DNA of 64,000 nt, taken from positions 123,092-187,091 of the forward strand of contig JAABRO010000033.1 in assembly GCA_011390885.1 (NCBI GenBank). The letters are read 5' to 3'. This stretch comes from Gemmatimonas sp. (lineage in GTDB: Bacteria > Gemmatimonadota > Gemmatimonadetes > Gemmatimonadales > Gemmatimonadaceae). Shown here in pieces: positions 56,322-64,000 of the stretch. The notes below the pieces were generated by a model that worked only from the letters and a program-made list of their open reading frames with translations, was not told where the DNA came from and made no database searches. A program made the position numbers and the translations under genes. Within the stretch, counting starts at the first letter, position 1; every line of letters begins with the position of its first letter.

Positions 56322-58220
56322 TCAGCTCGGCGTGGGCGTGCGCGTGAGCAGGCGTGCCACGTCGAGGTTGGCGGCGACGCGGCGCGCGATGTCGTGCACG
56401 CGCTCGACCTGCTCGGTGAGGGCGCCGGGCGTGGAATCGATGGGCAGGGCGAGCACGTCGAGGCGGAGCTGTTCGAGGGCGGCGATGGCGGTCTCGAGGC
56501 GCTGCAGGCGCTCGGCGTGGGTGGCCTGCAGCGCGGCGTGCGCGGCGGAGTCGCGCGCGGCTTCGGCGAGGTCGGCCTCGAGGCGCGCGACGTCGGCGCG
56601 CAGGGTGCCGACCTGCGCGGCGAGCTCGTGCGCGAGGTCGGGGACGTCGGCGAACTGCGCGCGCTGCTCGGGGGCGAGGGCGGCGACGGCGGCGGCGACG
56701 TCGCGGTCGAGGCGCAGTTCGGTGCGATCGCCCGAGGGGAGCACGCGCGTTGCCCGTGCGGGCAACCGCCACGCTGCGAGACGTGCGAAGGCGCGACGGA
56801 CGGGCGCGAGCACGGTGTCGCCGAGCCGCTCGCGCACGCGTGTGATGAGCGTTGCTCCGCCCTTCGCCAGACAGAGCACCGGCGCGACGGTCATCACCAC
56901 CCCCACCAACGCCTCAATCGCGGCGCCGAACGCCAGCGGCACGCCGGTCGCCTCGCTCACGCGCTCGAGCAGGCGCGCGAAGTCCACGCTGGTGAAGTAC
57001 GGATGCAGGTACGCGAGCGCGCCACCCGCGCCAAGCCACGCGGCGGCGCGACCGAGCGACGCGTCGCCCTCGGCGCGCGCCGGCTGGGCCAGCGCGGCGT
57101 CGAGTTCGTCCGGGCCGTGCCCGAGGCGGAACGCGCGACGCGCGGTGACGAGCGCCTCGGCGCCGCGGGCTGCGGCCAGCGCGCCCACGACCAGGCTCAG
57201 TGACTCCGCGATCGACCGGGTGAGGTTGGCGCCCCAGCCGTCCCCCTCGGCCATGGCGATGAGCAGGCCGGTCGCGTAGACGGCACCGGCCCAGCCGAGC
57301 AGGGTGGCCGCGCCGGCCACGTGGCGACGCACGGTCTGCAGCATGGGGGCCGGCGTCGTGTTCGTCGCGTCGTCGAGGGACACGGCGGCCACGAACGCCT
57401 CCGCGTTCGGAAAGCGATCGATGGCGTGCTTGGCGAGGCAGCGATCGATCGCCTGCGCCAGCGCCGGCGGCAACTGTGGCGCGCGCGTGGCCACCGGCGG
57501 TGCGGCGTGCGTGGCGTGCTGCACGAGGAGTGCGGCCGGGGCATCGGCCTCGAACGGGGCGCGTCCGGCGGCGGCGACGTGTAACGTGATGCCGAGGGCG
57601 TAGAGATCGGCGCGTCCGTCCACCGTTTCGCCGAGCGCCTGCTCCGGGGCCATGTAGCGCGCGGTGCCGAGCACACCGTGTGGCGGCGTGTGGCCGTCGT
57701 CGGCGAGACGGGCGATGCCGAAGTCGGTGAGCAGGAAGCGGCCGCTGACGTCCTCGACGAGAATGTTGTCGGGCTTCACGTCGCGGTGCACCACGCCGCG
57801 CTCGTGCGCGTAGGCGAGCGCCCACCCCATTTCCCGCGCGAGCCGGCGCACCTCGTGCGCGGGCAGCGGTCCGTCCCGATGCAGGCGCCGCGCGAGCGAC
57901 TCGCCGCGCACCCATGCCATGACGAGCCACGCGAGGTCGCCGTGCTCCTCGACGGCGTGCACGGGCACGATGTGCGGATGGAAGCAGCGCGCCGCCGCGC
58001 GGGCTTCGCGCAGGAAGCGGTCGCGCATGTCAGCACGCGCCGCGAGCTCGGGCGCCAGCAGCTTGATGGCGACGGGTCGCTCGAGGCGCACGTCGCGCGC
58101 GAGGTACACGATGCCCATGCCGCCGCGTCCGAGCTCGCGCTCGATGGAGAAGCGGCCGGCGAGGGCGCGCTGGAGCGCGAGTCCCGTGGGGTCGGTGGCG
58201 GGCGGGGTGAGCGGGGCCAT
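56322..58220 (-). CDS. membrane Ser/Thr protein kinase
   Basis: The product is 632 aa. The kinase domain covers about 22-285: glycine loop GRGGMG, Lys53 (VAIK), HRDVKPDN with Asp147 and DFGIAR with Asp166. After it come three or four membrane helices (about 308-333, 344-361, 390-410 and 440-465), then a cytoplasmic or periplasmic tail with a long coiled coil from about 530 to 620. No extracellular PASTA or TPR sensor is present, unlike the kinase at 26568. No ECF gene is adjacent. A TAGGTT hexamer 5 nt before the ATG suggests leaderless expression. Substrates are unknown. Confidence 0.9.
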   Translation of the reverse strand: MAPLTPPATDPTGLALQRALAGRFSIERELGRGGMGIVYLARDVRLERPVAIKLLAPELAARADMRDRFLREARAAARCFHPHIVPVHAVEEHGDLAWLVMAWVRGESLARRLHRDGPLPAHEVRRLAREMGWALAYAHERGVVHRDVKPDNILVEDVSGRFLLTDFGIARLADDGHTPPHGVLGTARYMAPEQALGETVDGRADLYALGITLHVAAAGRAPFEADAPAALLVQHATHAAPPVATRAPQLPPALAQAIDRCLAKHAIDRFPNAEAFVAAVSLDDATNTTPAPMLQTVRRHVAGAATLLGWAGAVYATGLLIAMAEGDGWGANLTRSIAESLSLVVGALAAARGAEALVTARRAFRLGHGPDELDAALAQPARAEGDASLGRAAAWLGAGGALAYLHPYFTSVDFARLLERVSEATGVPLAFGAAIEALVGVVMTVAPVLCLAKGGATLITRVRERLGDTVLAPVRRAFARLAAWRLPARATRVLPSGDRTELRLDRDVAAAVAALAPEQRAQFADVPDLAHELAAQVGTLRADVARLEADLAEAARDSAAHAALQATHAERLQRLETAIAALEQLRLDVLALPIDSTPGALTEQVERVHDIARRVAANLDVARLLTRTPTPS

Positions 58221-58225
58221 GTGTG

Positions 58226-58231
58226 AACCTA
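58226..58231 (-). promoter_or_regulatory. -10 element (TAGGTT) of a leaderless kinase transcript
   Basis: TAGGTT on the minus strand lies 5 nt before ATG 58220, identical to the hexamer before the MscS gene. Confidence 0.45.
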
Positions 58232-58390
58232 CGCCGCGCTCGGTGCGTGGGTGTCAGTGCCGGCGCGCGGGAGCGAAGGGGCGCGGTCGTGCGTAGATCG
58301 AGGGTAGTATTCGTGCAGATCCCCGCCCGGTCGCTCGGCCGATGCCGGATGCCAGGCGCTCGCGCTCCCTCCCGAACCCGCCCCCAGACG

Positions 58391-58936
58391 ATGCGCTTCC
58401 GTTCCGTTTCGCTTCCCGTGCTGCTGCTCGCTGCCCTGACGACCGCCTGTGGAGGTGGTGGCGACGACTCTGCCGCCGTGGCCACCGCTGGCGATGCCGC
58501 GTGGCGCATCACCCCGCAGGGGTTCGGGCCGCTCCTGGCCGGCCAGTCGACTGCTGAAGCCGCGGCCGCCGTGGGCAGCGCGTTCGCCGCCGCGGCGGGT
58601 GCGTCGCCCGACTGCAGCTACGCCGAGTGGGCGGCGGCGCCGGCCGGTGTGCGCGTGATGCTGGTGCGCGATACCGTGGCGCGCGTGGAGGTGACGCAGG
58701 CGGGCGTGACGACGGCCGAGCAGGGGCGGATCGGCGATGCGGAGGGGCGCATCCAGTCGCTGTACGCCACCAAGGTGTACATCCGCCCGCACAAGTACAC
58801 GACCGGCAAGTACATGGTGGTGATCCCGCCTGAGGACACGCTGCACCGCATCGTGTTCGAGACGGACGGGCAGAACGTGACGCTGTTCCGGTCGGGACGG
58901 ATGCCCGAAGTGGAGTTCGTCGAAGGGTGCTCGTGA
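58391..58936 (+). CDS. small lipoprotein, unknown function
   Basis: This 181-aa protein has a signal peptide (MRFRSVSLPVLLLAALTTAC) with lipobox LTTAC and a Gly/Asp linker. The mature part has one domain: ITPQGFGPLLAGQSTAEAAAA, CSYAEWAAAPAGVRVMLVRD, VARVEVTQAGVTTAEQGRIG, then YIRPHKYTTGKYMVVIPPED and a final Cys. The sequence around PLLAGQ and GDAEGRIQSLYATK recalls small outer-membrane-associated lipoproteins with a BamE-like fold, but this is only a suggestion. The two Cys (CSY and GCS) may pair. The gene is divergent from the kinase at 58220, and a TAGTAT hexamer lies about 85 nt upstream. Confidence 0.72.
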   Translation: MRFRSVSLPVLLLAALTTACGGGGDDSAAVATAGDAAWRITPQGFGPLLAGQSTAEAAAAVGSAFAAAAGASPDCSYAEWAAAPAGVRVMLVRDTVARVEVTQAGVTTAEQGRIGDAEGRIQSLYATKVYIRPHKYTTGKYMVVIPPEDTLHRIVFETDGQNVTLFRSGRMPEVEFVEGCS

Positions 58937-58982
58937 ATCAAGTGTCTTTTTGATGATCTTTTGGTGATTTGAAAGTGTCGCA

Positions 58983-59021
58983 AAGAGCGCCCCTTGTCGT
59001 GAGCCGACGAGGGGCGCTCTT
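58983..59021 (+). terminator. terminator of the small lipoprotein gene
   Basis: A 17-bp stem (58983-58999 with 59005-59021, one G-U pair) has a 5-nt loop and is followed by TCTCGTT. Confidence 0.8.
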
Positions 59022-59080
59022 CTCGTTCGTCAGCGTCCGAACGCGATCCGGATGGCGCCCGTCACACGGAACGGCCACAA

Positions 59081-59118
59081 GCACAAAGCCCCGAGGCGCG
59101 AGCCTCGGGGCTTTGTGC
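59081..59118. terminator. terminator of the sortilin-like gene, GNRA loop
   Basis: A perfect 17-bp stem (59081-59097 with 59102-59118) is capped by GCGA. It contains AAAG/CTTT, so it can act on both strands; it lies 22 bases past the stop at 59141. Confidence 0.8.
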
Positions 59119-59140
59119 ACTTCTCACCGCCGACCGGCGG

Positions 59141-62100
59141 TCAGAACATCACGTTCGTACCCGTCAGCGCCGGCACGACGATCGGCGCGAGCCCGAGCGC
59201 GCGCAGGCGGTCGTTGAGCTTCTTGAGGTCCTCGTCGAACAGCTTCTGCAGCTTGGTGAGCTGCGTCTCGAGCTGGCCCGACAGCACCGTGAAGGCCTCC
59301 TCCGACTGCGTGGTGGGGCGCGCGTCGGCGCTCTCGATCACGCCGCGCAGGGCGGCGAGCTGGTTGTTCAGCTTGATCGGGTAGTTGAGCGGATCCTGCG
59401 AGGCCTGCATGCGCACCTGGTAGATCTCGCCCTCGACGGCGGCGATGTTCTCCTTGAAGCGGTTGGCTTCGGTGCGCAGCGCGCCGTTGTCGTTCTTGCC
59501 GAGGCGATCGTCCACCTGGCCGCGCACGTCGCGCACCTGGAGCACGGCACGGTGCGCGTCGTCCACGCGGGCCGCCACCTGCGACGAGAGCTTGAACTGC
59601 GCCTCGAAGTCGGCCTGCGTGATGCCCGTCAGGCGCGGATCGGCCACGATGGCGAACGGCTCGGTGAAGGTCGCGCCGTTGGCGGAGAGGCGCACCTGGT
59701 ACTCGCCCGGGGGCGCCAGCGGGCCCTGCGTGTTGGCGGCCCACATGATCAGCCCCGGGAAGTCACGCGGGCCCGGGTAGCGCATGTCCCAGCGGAAGCG
59801 GTGGTGTCCCGCCGTCACGGGCAGCGCGGCGCTGCCGAACACGCCACGGCGCCCGCCGCCCTGCGCACCCTCGGCGGCCGCCGGACGCGGCGTGCCGGTG
59901 AAGGTGCGGATCACGCGTCCCTGGGCGTCGAGGATCTCGAGCTTGACGGTGTCGGCGTCCTTTGCGAGGAAGTAGTCGAACTCGGGGATGAACTGGCGCG
60001 TGCGGCTGTAGTTGCCCGTGGGACGCGAGAGCGTGCGCACGAACCGGGTGGGCTTGTACAGGAACGCACCGCGCTGGGCGAGGTCCGGCGACGCCTGGCG
60101 CAGCGGCGCGGCGTTGTCGAGCACCCAGTACGAGCGGCCATGCGTGGCGATGACGATGTCGTCGTCCTTGAGCGCGATGCCGGCCACTTGCGTCACGGGC
60201 AGGTTGAGCTGCAGCGACTGCCAGTTGGCGCCGTCGTCGAAGGACACGAGCATGCCGCGCTCGGTGCCGGCGTACAGCAGGCCGGGACGCTTGAGGTCCT
60301 CGCGGATGCTGCGCACGTAGTGACCGGCGGGGATGCCGTTGGTGATCTTCGACCAGGTGCGGCCGTAGTCGGTGGTCTTGAAGACGTACGGCGCGATGTC
60401 CTGCGAGCGGTAGCGCACGGCGGCGACATAGGCCTTGCCGGGCGTGTGCACCGACACGTCCACCTCGTGCACGCGGCTGAACTTGGGGAGCTCGCGCGGC
60501 GTGATGTCGGTCCACGACTCGCCGTCGTTGCGGGTGAGCTGCACCTTGCCGTCGTCGGAGCCGATCCAGAGCTCGCCCTTCGCGTGCGACGACTCGGTGA
60601 TGCGCCACACGGTGCCGTAGTACTCCACCGACGTCTGGTCGCGCGTGATGTCACCGCCCGACGGACCAAGCGTGGCCGGATCGGCGTAGGTCAGGTCGCC
60701 GGAGATGCGCTTCCAGCTGCCGCCGGCGTTCTCCGAGCGCCACACGTGCTGTGAGCCCGTGTACACCACCTTCGGGTCGTGCTTCGACGCGGTGATGGGG
60801 CTGTTCCACTGGAACCGTTCCTTGAGGTCGATGGCCGAGTTGCCCATCGGGTTCACCGGCCACACGTTCACGGCGCGCGACTGGTCGGTCAGCAGCGACG
60901 TGAAGCTCATCGCGCCACCGTAGCAGGAGGCATAGAAGAGGTTGATGTCGCCCGGGTGCGGCTCGACGGGGCCCGTCTCGCAGCCGCCCGGCGCGTAGAA
61001 GAACGAGCCGTCGCCGTCCATGGGCACGCAGGCGGTGCTGTTGTCCTGCTGGCCGCCGCAGATGTGGTACGGGAAGTGGTTGGTGAGGCGCACGTCGTAC
61101 ATCTGCGACGTGGGGAATGCCTGCCCGGTCCACGTGGCGCCGCCGTTCCAGCTCACGTTGGCGCCGCCGTCGTTCGACTGCACCATGCGCTGCGGGTTGT
61201 CCTTCGCGATCCACAGGTCGTGGTTGTCGCCGTGCGGCACGCTGATCGTCTGCCAGGTCTTGCCGCCGTCGCGCGACCGATTGAACTGCACGTTGAGCAC
61301 GTAGACGAGATCCTTGTCCTTCGGATCGGCCACGATGCGCGTGTAGTAGAAGGCGCGCTGGCGCAGGTTGCGGCTGTCGCTCACCTGCGTCCACGTGGCG
61401 CCCGCATCATCGGACGAGAACACGCCGCCCTGGTCGTTCTCGATGATGGCGTACACGCGGTTGGGGTCGGCGCCACTCACGCTGACGCCCACCTTGCCCC
61501 ACATGCCGGTGGGCATGCCCGGGTTCTTCGTGAGCTCGGTCCACGTGCTGCCGCCGTCGGTGCTCTTGAAGAGGCCGGAGCCCGGGCCGCCGGAGGAGAG
61601 CATCCACTCCTTGCGGTACGCCTCCCAGAGGCCGGCGTACAGGGTGTTGCTGTTGCTCGGATCGATGAACAGGTCGACCGCGCCCGTCTTGTTGTTGCGG
61701 AAGAGCACGCGCTCCCACGAGGTGCCGCCGTTGGTGGTGCGGTAGACGCCGCGCTCCTCACTGGGGCCGTACGGGTCGCCGAGGGCGGCCACAAAGGCGC
61801 GGTCGCAGTTGGCGGGATCGAGGCGGATGCGGCCGATCATCTGCTGGCCGGTCTTCGACTCGAGGCCGATGTGCTTCCAGGTCTTGCCGCCATCGACCGA
61901 CTTGTAGACGCCGTCGCCGGGAATCACGTTGCCGCGGAACTGCACTTCGCCCATGCCGGCGTACACGACATCGGGGTTGGCCTCGCACTGCGCGATCGCG
62001 CCGACCGAGGAGGTGGCGATCTGGCCGTCGCCGATCGGGTTCCACGTGTTGCCGGCGTCGGTGGTCTTCCACACGCCGCCGCCGGTGGCGCCGAAGAAGT

Positions 62101-62323
62101 ACTCGAGCGGCCGGGCGACGGTGCCGGTCACGGCGATCGAGCGACCGCCGCGATTGGGGCCGACGTTGCGCCAGCGCAGCGAGCCGAAGGTGGCGGCCGG
62201 AACGGCCGAGGCGGAGCCGGCGGGGCTCTGGGCGTGCGCCGGGGGAAGCGCCGCCAGCAGGGCGGCACCCACCGCGGCGGCGCTCAAGGCGACGGCGCGA
62301 AGCGGACGGGAAGTGGCGATCAT
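59141..62323 (-). CDS. sortilin/VPS10-like BNR-repeat protein, exported (paralogue 2)
   Basis: The product is 1060 aa from ATG 62323, with a Sec signal (LSAAAVGAALLAALPPAHAQ). It opens with LRWRNVGPNRGGRSIAVTG, then many Asp-box blades (KTTDAGNTWNPIG; KSVDGGKTWKHIG; RTTNGGTSWERV; KSTDGGSTWTELT). A Cys pair lies in HICGGQQDNSTACVP. The last 180 residues form helices (residues about 990-1060 as a coiled coil). It is clearly homologous to the partial gene at 62594, with which it shares a divergent promoter region, and more distantly to the gene at 53217. The ligand or substrate is unknown. Confidence 0.82.
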   Translation of the reverse strand: MIATSRPLRAVALSAAAVGAALLAALPPAHAQSPAGSASAVPAATFGSLRWRNVGPNRGGRSIAVTGTVARPLEYFFGATGGGVWKTTDAGNTWNPIGDGQIATSSVGAIAQCEANPDVVYAGMGEVQFRGNVIPGDGVYKSVDGGKTWKHIGLESKTGQQMIGRIRLDPANCDRAFVAALGDPYGPSEERGVYRTTNGGTSWERVLFRNNKTGAVDLFIDPSNSNTLYAGLWEAYRKEWMLSSGGPGSGLFKSTDGGSTWTELTKNPGMPTGMWGKVGVSVSGADPNRVYAIIENDQGGVFSSDDAGATWTQVSDSRNLRQRAFYYTRIVADPKDKDLVYVLNVQFNRSRDGGKTWQTISVPHGDNHDLWIAKDNPQRMVQSNDGGANVSWNGGATWTGQAFPTSQMYDVRLTNHFPYHICGGQQDNSTACVPMDGDGSFFYAPGGCETGPVEPHPGDINLFYASCYGGAMSFTSLLTDQSRAVNVWPVNPMGNSAIDLKERFQWNSPITASKHDPKVVYTGSQHVWRSENAGGSWKRISGDLTYADPATLGPSGGDITRDQTSVEYYGTVWRITESSHAKGELWIGSDDGKVQLTRNDGESWTDITPRELPKFSRVHEVDVSVHTPGKAYVAAVRYRSQDIAPYVFKTTDYGRTWSKITNGIPAGHYVRSIREDLKRPGLLYAGTERGMLVSFDDGANWQSLQLNLPVTQVAGIALKDDDIVIATHGRSYWVLDNAAPLRQASPDLAQRGAFLYKPTRFVRTLSRPTGNYSRTRQFIPEFDYFLAKDADTVKLEILDAQGRVIRTFTGTPRPAAAEGAQGGGRRGVFGSAALPVTAGHHRFRWDMRYPGPRDFPGLIMWAANTQGPLAPPGEYQVRLSANGATFTEPFAIVADPRLTGITQADFEAQFKLSSQVAARVDDAHRAVLQVRDVRGQVDDRLGKNDNGALRTEANRFKENIAAVEGEIYQVRMQASQDPLNYPIKLNNQLAALRGVIESADARPTTQSEEAFTVLSGQLETQLTKLQKLFDEDLKKLNDRLRALGLAPIVVPALTGTNVMF

Positions 62324-62593
62324 GACGCGTGGTCCTGGGGGGAGGGACGAACGGCCGGTCCCGACGGCGGGGTCGGCTTCTCGAAAATGGGACGGGGGCG
62401 ACGGCGGCGGCAACCCGCGCGCCGCGGCCACCCGGCGGCGCCCCCGCGAGCGTGCTGCGGTGGCTCGCGCCGCGATGGCACGAGCGCTGTCGGGCAACGC
62501 AGCGAGGATGCGCGCCGTAGCCCATGTTACGGCGCCCTGCGGCGTACCGCTGCGCCGGAGACGGTTCGCGCCCCACCCTGCTCCCTCCCTGTC
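62324..62593. other. divergent intergenic region between two sortilin-like genes
   Basis: These 270 bases separate the starts of paralogues 2 and 3 and must hold both promoters. It is very G+C-rich with gcggcg runs. The most A+T-rich spot is cccatgttacgg near 62521-62532. No clear palindrome or -10/-35 pair is recognised. Confidence 0.5.
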
Positions 62594-64000
62594 GTGCTCC
62601 CTCATCCGCTCTTGACGCGCGTCCGCACGTCACTGCCCCTCGGGGCAGTCGCCCTCGTGCTCGCCCTCGATCCCCTCTCGGCCCAGCCCGCTCGCGGGGG
62701 CGCCGCGCGAAGCCCCGCGCCGTCCACCGATGTGTCCTGGCGCAACATCGGCCCCGACCAGTCCGGCCGCATGACCGCCATCGCCGGCTCCACCGCCCGC
62801 CCCGACGAGTACTACATGGGCACCACCGGTGGTGGCGTCTGGAAGACCACGGACGGCGGCAAGACCACCGTGCCTGTCACCGACGCCTACTTCGGCGGTA
62901 CGATCGGCTCGATCGACGTGCAGCAGTCCAACCCCGACGTCGTGTGGGTGGGCGGCGGCGAGACGCCCATCCGCGGCAACGTCTCGCACGGTGACGGGGT
63001 GTGGAAGAGCACCGATGCCGGCAAGACGTGGCAGTACATGGGGCTCAAGGAGACGCAGTACATCGCCCGCGTCCGCATTCACCCGACCAACCCGGACATC
63101 GTGTACGTGGGCGCGCTGGGCCATGTGTTCGGGCCGAACAAGGAACGCGGCGTCTACCGCACGACCGACGGCGGCAACACGTGGAAGCAGATCCTGTACC
63201 GCAACGACAGCACCGGCGTCGCGGACATGATCCTCGATCCGTCCGATCCGAAGACCATCTACGTGACCTTCTGGCAGGTGGGTCGCAAGCCGTGGCAGCT
63301 CGTCAGCGGCGGCGCGGGGAGCGGCATCTTCAAGACCACCGACGGTGGGGACACATGGAAGGAGATCACGCGCAATCCGGGGCTGCCGCAGAGCGGCCCG
63401 CTCGGCGCGATCGGCATCACCGTCTCGCCGGCGAAGCCCAGCCGCCTGTGGGCGATCATCGAGCACGAGCCGAACGGCGGCGTGTATCGGAGTGACGACG
63501 CGGGTGCCACGTGGACGTTCATGACGGGCGACCGCAACCTGCGGCAGCGCGCCTGGTACTACTCGAAGCTGTACGCCGACCCCGCCGACACGAACGTCGT
63601 GTACGGGCCCAATGTGAGCCCGCTCATCTCGAAGGACGGTGGCAAGACGTTCGCCCGCGGATTCGGCGGCGGCGACAATCATGACATCTGGATCGACCCC
63701 ACCGACCCGAAGCGCGTGGCCGTGGCGCACGACAACGGGGCGATCATCACGAAGGACGGCGGCACGACGTCCGTGCGCGTGGCCGTGGCGACGGGGCAGT
63801 ACTACCACGTGCATCTCACCAACCACTTCCCGTACCACGTCTGCGGCGCGAAGCAGGACGCGGGCTCGAGCTGCGGCCCCGTGCGCGAGCAGGCGGCCGG
63901 CGGTCGCGGCTTCGGCGGCGGTGGTGGGGCGGCGGCGGCGCCGTCACCGTTCTCCACGTTCTACCGCGTGGCCGGCGGCGAGTCGGGGTACGTGAGCAGC
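62594..64000 (+). CDS. sortilin/VPS10-like BNR-repeat protein (paralogue 3, 3' end outside window)
   Basis: An open frame runs from GTG 62594 to the window edge (469 codons). TTG 62612 is an alternative, giving MTRVRTSLPLGAVALVLALD and a signal cut near SAQ. It reads VSWRNIGPDQSGRMTAIAG, then GTTGGGVWKTTDGGKTTVPV, KSTDAGKTWQYMG and RTTDGGNTWKQIL, the same blade order as the gene at 59141. A conserved HLTNHFPYHVCGAKQDAGSS block matches HFPYHICGGQQD of that paralogue, followed by a Gly/Ala-rich loop not seen there. The 3' part is missing, so the C-terminal architecture is unknown. Confidence 0.82.
   Translation, partial: MLPHPLLTRVRTSLPLGAVALVLALDPLSAQPARGGAARSPAPSTDVSWRNIGPDQSGRMTAIAGSTARPDEYYMGTTGGGVWKTTDGGKTTVPVTDAYFGGTIGSIDVQQSNPDVVWVGGGETPIRGNVSHGDGVWKSTDAGKTWQYMGLKETQYIARVRIHPTNPDIVYVGALGHVFGPNKERGVYRTTDGGNTWKQILYRNDSTGVADMILDPSDPKTIYVTFWQVGRKPWQLVSGGAGSGIFKTTDGGDTWKEITRNPGLPQSGPLGAIGITVSPAKPSRLWAIIEHEPNGGVYRSDDAGATWTFMTGDRNLRQRAWYYSKLYADPADTNVVYGPNVSPLISKDGGKTFARGFGGGDNHDIWIDPTDPKRVAVAHDNGAIITKDGGTTSVRVAVATGQYYHVHLTNHFPYHVCGAKQDAGSSCGPVREQAAGGRGFGGGGGAAAAPSPFSTFYRVAGGESGYVSS

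Overview
The window is about 70% G+C, with dense, short-spaced genes, many start/stop overlaps and few Shine-Dalgarno sites. The gene content is typical of a free-living, Gram-negative-type aerobic heterotroph: lipoproteins with clear lipoboxes, a TonB-dependent receptor, Tat and Sec exports, ECF sigma factor/Ser-Thr kinase pairs, sortilin-like BNR-repeat proteins, M14/M19/M28 peptidases, type III glutamine synthetase and an Mrp antiporter. This combination fits the phylum Gemmatimonadota. The assignment is inferred from gene content; no rRNA is present to prove it. I see no phage, insertion sequence, CRISPR array or conjugation genes.

Layout. 1-6.9 kb: the 3' part of an ABC-F ATPase (Uup), a tldD-tldE pair with a Tat signal only on TldD, a small charged protein, a BNR lipoprotein and divergent pepE. 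7-12.4 kb: a TonB-dependent receptor whose barrel is followed by a Spy/CpxP-like LTxxQ domain, then a secreted beta-propeller protein. 12.4-17.7 kb: DUF4399, cardiolipin synthase, an ATP/ADP-translocase-like MFS carrier, a sulfite-oxidase-fold enzyme and a short HPF/RaiA protein. 17.7-25.1 kb: a nine-gene Mrp-type Na+/H+ antiporter operon on the minus strand, with three antiporter-like subunits, one of them lacking key charged residues. 25.2-29.8 kb: ECF sigma factor, Ser/Thr kinase with TPRs, and M19 dipeptidase. 29.9-35.5 kb: M14 carboxypeptidase lipoprotein, DUF5519, ThiO-like oxidase and glutamine synthetase III. 35.7-39.1 kb: a copper/respiration group (CopD, a CcmH-PCu(A)C fusion, cytochrome c lipoprotein). 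39.3-41.3 kb: an EAL-like/HDOD protein, a MqsA/YgiT-like regulator and tRNA-Cys. 41.6-48.4 kb: M28 peptidase, a nitrilase/PstS-like/copper amine oxidase cluster and a MarR-MGMT fusion behind a 24-bp palindrome. 48.4-58.9 kb: a beta-lactamase-fold hydrolase with a DUF6265-like domain, lipoproteins, a GlcG/HbpS protein, an MscS channel, a sortilin-like protein and a second membrane Ser/Thr kinase. 59.1-64 kb: two further, divergent sortilin-like paralogues, the last cut by the window end.

Functional themes are envelope homeostasis (Mrp, MscS, cardiolipin synthase, LTxxQ domain), peptide and amine/nitrile scavenging (peptidases, nitrilase, amine oxidase, glutamine synthetase III), copper/cytochrome maturation, and phospho-signalling through kinase/ECF pairs. 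Several genes have a TAnnnT hexamer 5-7 nt before the start codon, which suggests leaderless transcripts. A dispersed inverted-repeat family sits in three intergenic regions. All gene functions are inferred by motif reading; no database search was run.
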